Source: Desulfovibrio sp.
GTDB lineage: Bacteria; Desulfobacterota; Desulfovibrionia; Desulfovibrionales; Desulfovibrionaceae
Reading direction: 5' to 3'
Assembly: GCA_020217165.1 (NCBI GenBank)
Contig: JAIWOE010000171.1
Coordinates: 1 to 7,956, forward strand
Length of the DNA: 7,956 nt
Under the pieces are notes generated by a model. It searched no databases. It was not told where the DNA came from and saw only the letters and a list, made by a program, of their open reading frames with translations. The translations under genes were made by a program, and so were the position numbers. This document shows, in pieces, positions 6,755-7,956 of this stretch (its first letter is position 1; each line of letters opens with the position of its first letter).

Positions 6755-7579
6755 ATGCCTGCTTCCTTCGCTTCCAGCACCTCTCCCCGGGCCAAGAAAT
6801 CCCTGGGACAGCACTTTCTGCATGATGTAAACACCGCGCGTCGCATCGCCGGCCTGCTGGACATCCAGCCCCACGAGACGGTGCTGGAGATCGGCCCTGG
6901 CACGGGCGCACTGACGCGTCACCTCCTGGCCGCGGGACCACGACAGCTCCTCTGCCTGGAAAAGGACCGCGACCTTGCGCCGAGGCTCAAGGCGTCCCAT
7001 CCAGACGCGGACATCATCCTCATGGATGCCATGCAGGCCCCCTGGGAACGCCTGGGGACGGCCTGCCCGGGGGTGAAGATCGCCGGGAATCTGCCCTACA
7101 ACGTCGCCTCGCCCATGATGTGGGAGTGCATTTCCCGAACGCCGGGGTTCGAGCGCGCCGTGTTCATGATCCAGAAGGAGGTGGCCAAACGCATTGCCGC
7201 CGCGCCAGGAGGCAAGGAGTACGGGGCATTGACGGTCTGGCTGCAAGCCTTCGCCACCGTGGAGTACGCCTTCACCGTGGGTCCCGGGGTGTTCTCTCCA
7301 CGTCCCCAGGTGGATTCCGCAGTCATCGTACTTCGGCCCAGGCCATTGAATTATCAGGCCCTTGCCCCGGCGGGCCCCGGAGAACTTGCGGAAGTGGTGC
7401 GACGGAGTTTTCAACAGCGCCGCAAGCAATTGGGAACAATATGGAGAGGTTATATTGACGAGCCCCTGGCGGCCATCCTGGAGACAGCTGGGATTTCCCT
7501 CACGGCGCGGCCGGAAACCCTCTCCATTAACAATTTCCTCACCCTGGCAAAATGCCTGGGACCGCGCATTGCGCCTTGA
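6755..7579 (+). CDS. rsmA: 16S rRNA (adenine1518-N6/adenine1519-N6)-dimethyltransferase RsmA (KsgA)
   Basis: RsmA uses S-adenosylmethionine to dimethylate two adjacent adenines in the 3'-terminal hairpin of 16S rRNA, a late checkpoint in 30S assembly. It has 274 residues, a normal length. Motifs in order are KSLGQHFL (15-22), the SAM-binding EIGPGTGALT (45-54), the acidic LEKD (68-71) that contacts the ribose, MDAMQ (90-94), the catalytic NLPYNV (112-117), a QKEVAKR segment, FSPRPQVDS before the C-terminal domain, and SFQQRRKQL in the C-terminal helical domain. All key residues are present. Its ATG lies 6 bases after the DUF2062 stop, with only a weak G-rich ribosome site inside the preceding gene. 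It seems to be the last gene of the run that starts at trxA. The family is unambiguous. Confidence 0.97.
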   Translation: MPASFASSTSPRAKKSLGQHFLHDVNTARRIAGLLDIQPHETVLEIGPGTGALTRHLLAAGPRQLLCLEKDRDLAPRLKASHPDADIILMDAMQAPWERLGTACPGVKIAGNLPYNVASPMMWECISRTPGFERAVFMIQKEVAKRIAAAPGGKEYGALTVWLQAFATVEYAFTVGPGVFSPRPQVDSAVIVLRPRPLNYQALAPAGPGELAEVVRRSFQQRRKQLGTIWRGYIDEPLAAILETAGISLTARPETLSINNFLTLAKCLGPRIAP

Positions 7580-7605
7580 CTTGGCTTGGAAAATCCTGTT
7601 TTAGA
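7576..7605 (+). promoter_or_regulatory. Candidate sigma70-type promoter for the HU gene
   Basis: TTGACT (7576-7581) is a 5-of-6 match to the -35 consensus and overlaps the rsmA stop codon. Possible -10 boxes are TTTAGA at 7600-7605 (18-bp spacer) or TAGAAC at 7602-7607 (20-bp spacer); neither is strong. The AT-rich stretch AAAATCCTGTTTTAGAA stands out from its GC-rich surroundings. Transcription from here would give a leader of more than 200 nt before the HU start codon. Confidence 0.42.
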
Positions 7606-7763
7606 ACTTCATTGCGCACGCCGCACAAGGCCTCCGTTTGGGAATGCGCCAAGGCGAAGGCGGAATGAAACGATACTCGGGTTCCGGGCAGGGGATGTCA
7701 GCACTGCATGGAACACGTGGCTTGGTGGTGGTAAAGGGCAGGGGGGCAAAACCTTGGCCGGCA

Positions 7764-7787
7764 CATGCCTGCGATTGTCGCAGCATG
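7764..7787 (+). other. 10-bp hairpin with one bulged base in the HU leader
   Basis: CATGC-C-TGCGA-TTG-TCGCA-GCATG forms two perfect 5-bp stems stacked around a single bulged C (7769), with a 3-base loop. The downstream sequence GATTGTTGCC is not a T-tract, so it is a poor rho-independent terminator. It ends 57 bases before the HU start codon and is likely a structural element of the leader, or a protein-binding dyad. Confidence 0.5.
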
Positions 7788-7827
7788 GATTGTTGCCGCC
7801 AGGGCTGGAGGCCCCCAGGGTTGAACC

Positions 7828-7837
7828 AGGAGAGGAG
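7828..7837 (+). promoter_or_regulatory. Ribosome binding site of the HU gene
   Basis: AGGAGAGGAG carries two overlapping Shine-Dalgarno cores and ends 7 bases before the ATG at 7845. It is the strongest ribosome site in the window, in line with the abundance usual for HU. Confidence 0.8.
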
Positions 7838-7844
7838 TAGTCTC

Positions 7845-7956
7845 ATGACCAAGGCTGATCTGGTGGAAAAAATGGCAGAAAAGGCGAACCTGACCAAGGC
7901 CAATGCGGAGCGGGCCTTGAATGCCTTTCTGGAATCTGTTGAAGCCACGCTGGTGA
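7845..7956 (+). CDS. HU/IHF-family DNA-binding protein, 3'-truncated by window edge
   Basis: HU-type proteins are small abundant dimers of about 90 residues that bend and compact DNA. Only the first 37 residues are visible; they start MTKADLVEKMAEKANLTKAN and continue with AERALNAFLESVEATLV. This is the typical N-terminal two-helix dimerisation part of the HU/IHF family (the MTKADLV start and the AL..F....E pattern). The DNA-binding arm lies beyond the edge, so HU cannot be separated from IHF with certainty, although the start is more HU-like. A strong ribosome site precedes it, and a long leader and a candidate promoter separate it from rsmA, so it probably has its own transcription. Confidence 0.9.
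   Translation, partial: MTKADLVEKMAEKANLTKANAERALNAFLESVEATLV

Larger units (their letters stand above)
7580..7844 (+). other. 265-bp non-coding leader between rsmA and the HU gene
   Basis: No credible gene lies here: the one open frame across it has a TTG start, no ribosome site and a composition unlike a real protein. It contains part of the candidate promoter at its left end, a strong hairpin at 7764-7787 and the HU ribosome site at its right end. I see no intrinsic terminator with a T-run, and I recognise no riboswitch class. Confidence 0.5.

Noticed and set aside
5852..7429. 525-residue open frame on the minus strand opposite fusA2, DUF2062 and rsmA
   Set aside because: It spans three well-identified genes on the other strand, and its composition (rich in His, Gly, Arg, Gln) is typical of an antisense shadow in GC-rich DNA.
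7754..7772. Possible sigma54 promoter (TTGG...TGC) before HU
   Set aside because: The invariant GG and GC pairs are not 10 bases apart, so the required -24/-12 spacing fails.
7764..7794. Hairpin as a rho-independent terminator of rsmA
   Set aside because: The stem is good but only GATTGTTGCC follows, with no T-tract.
7586..7840. 84-residue open frame in the rsmA-HU gap
   Set aside because: TTG start, no ribosome site, low-complexity Arg/Gly/Pro-rich product and no recognisable motif.

Overview
This GC-rich window reads as a chromosomal housekeeping segment of a sulfate-reducing deltaproteobacterium, most likely Desulfovibrio-like (Desulfovibrionales). That placement is an inference. It rests on the base composition, the flavour of the proteins, and the combination of a thioredoxin/thioredoxin reductase pair with bamD, a divergent second EF-G, a DUF2062 protein and rsmA. 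Every gene I can support is on the + strand. I see no mobile element, CRISPR array, tRNA or rRNA, and no sign of recent horizontal transfer.

Layout: the window opens inside tsaD (tRNA t6A37 synthesis), whose first ~39 codons lie upstream. A 171-bp gap follows, holding a clear sigma70-type promoter (TTGACA-N17-TAGGTT) and a 24-bp near-palindrome. Next comes a tightly packed run of seven genes: trxA, trxB, bamD, an unnamed gene with a histidinol-dehydrogenase-like segment, an EF-G paralogue (fusA2), a DUF2062 membrane protein and rsmA. Gaps within the run are 21, 2, 51, 15, -1 and 6 bp, so it probably forms one operon with translational coupling at trxB/bamD and fusA2/DUF2062. No intrinsic terminator is visible after rsmA. 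A second promoter-like element overlaps the rsmA stop codon, and a 265-bp leader with a strong hairpin leads to an HU-family gene cut by the right edge.

How the genes fit together: thioredoxin and its NADPH-dependent reductase form a cytosolic disulfide-reducing couple. BamD is a lipoprotein of the outer-membrane beta-barrel assembly machine. EF-G2 and RsmA act on the ribosome, and TsaD acts on tRNA. The cluster therefore mixes redox, envelope and translation functions.

I found no clear new biological system. The items most worth a second look are the HisD-like protein without an obvious catalytic half, the EF-G paralogue with rewritten domain IV loops, the palindrome downstream of the trx promoter, and the long HU leader.
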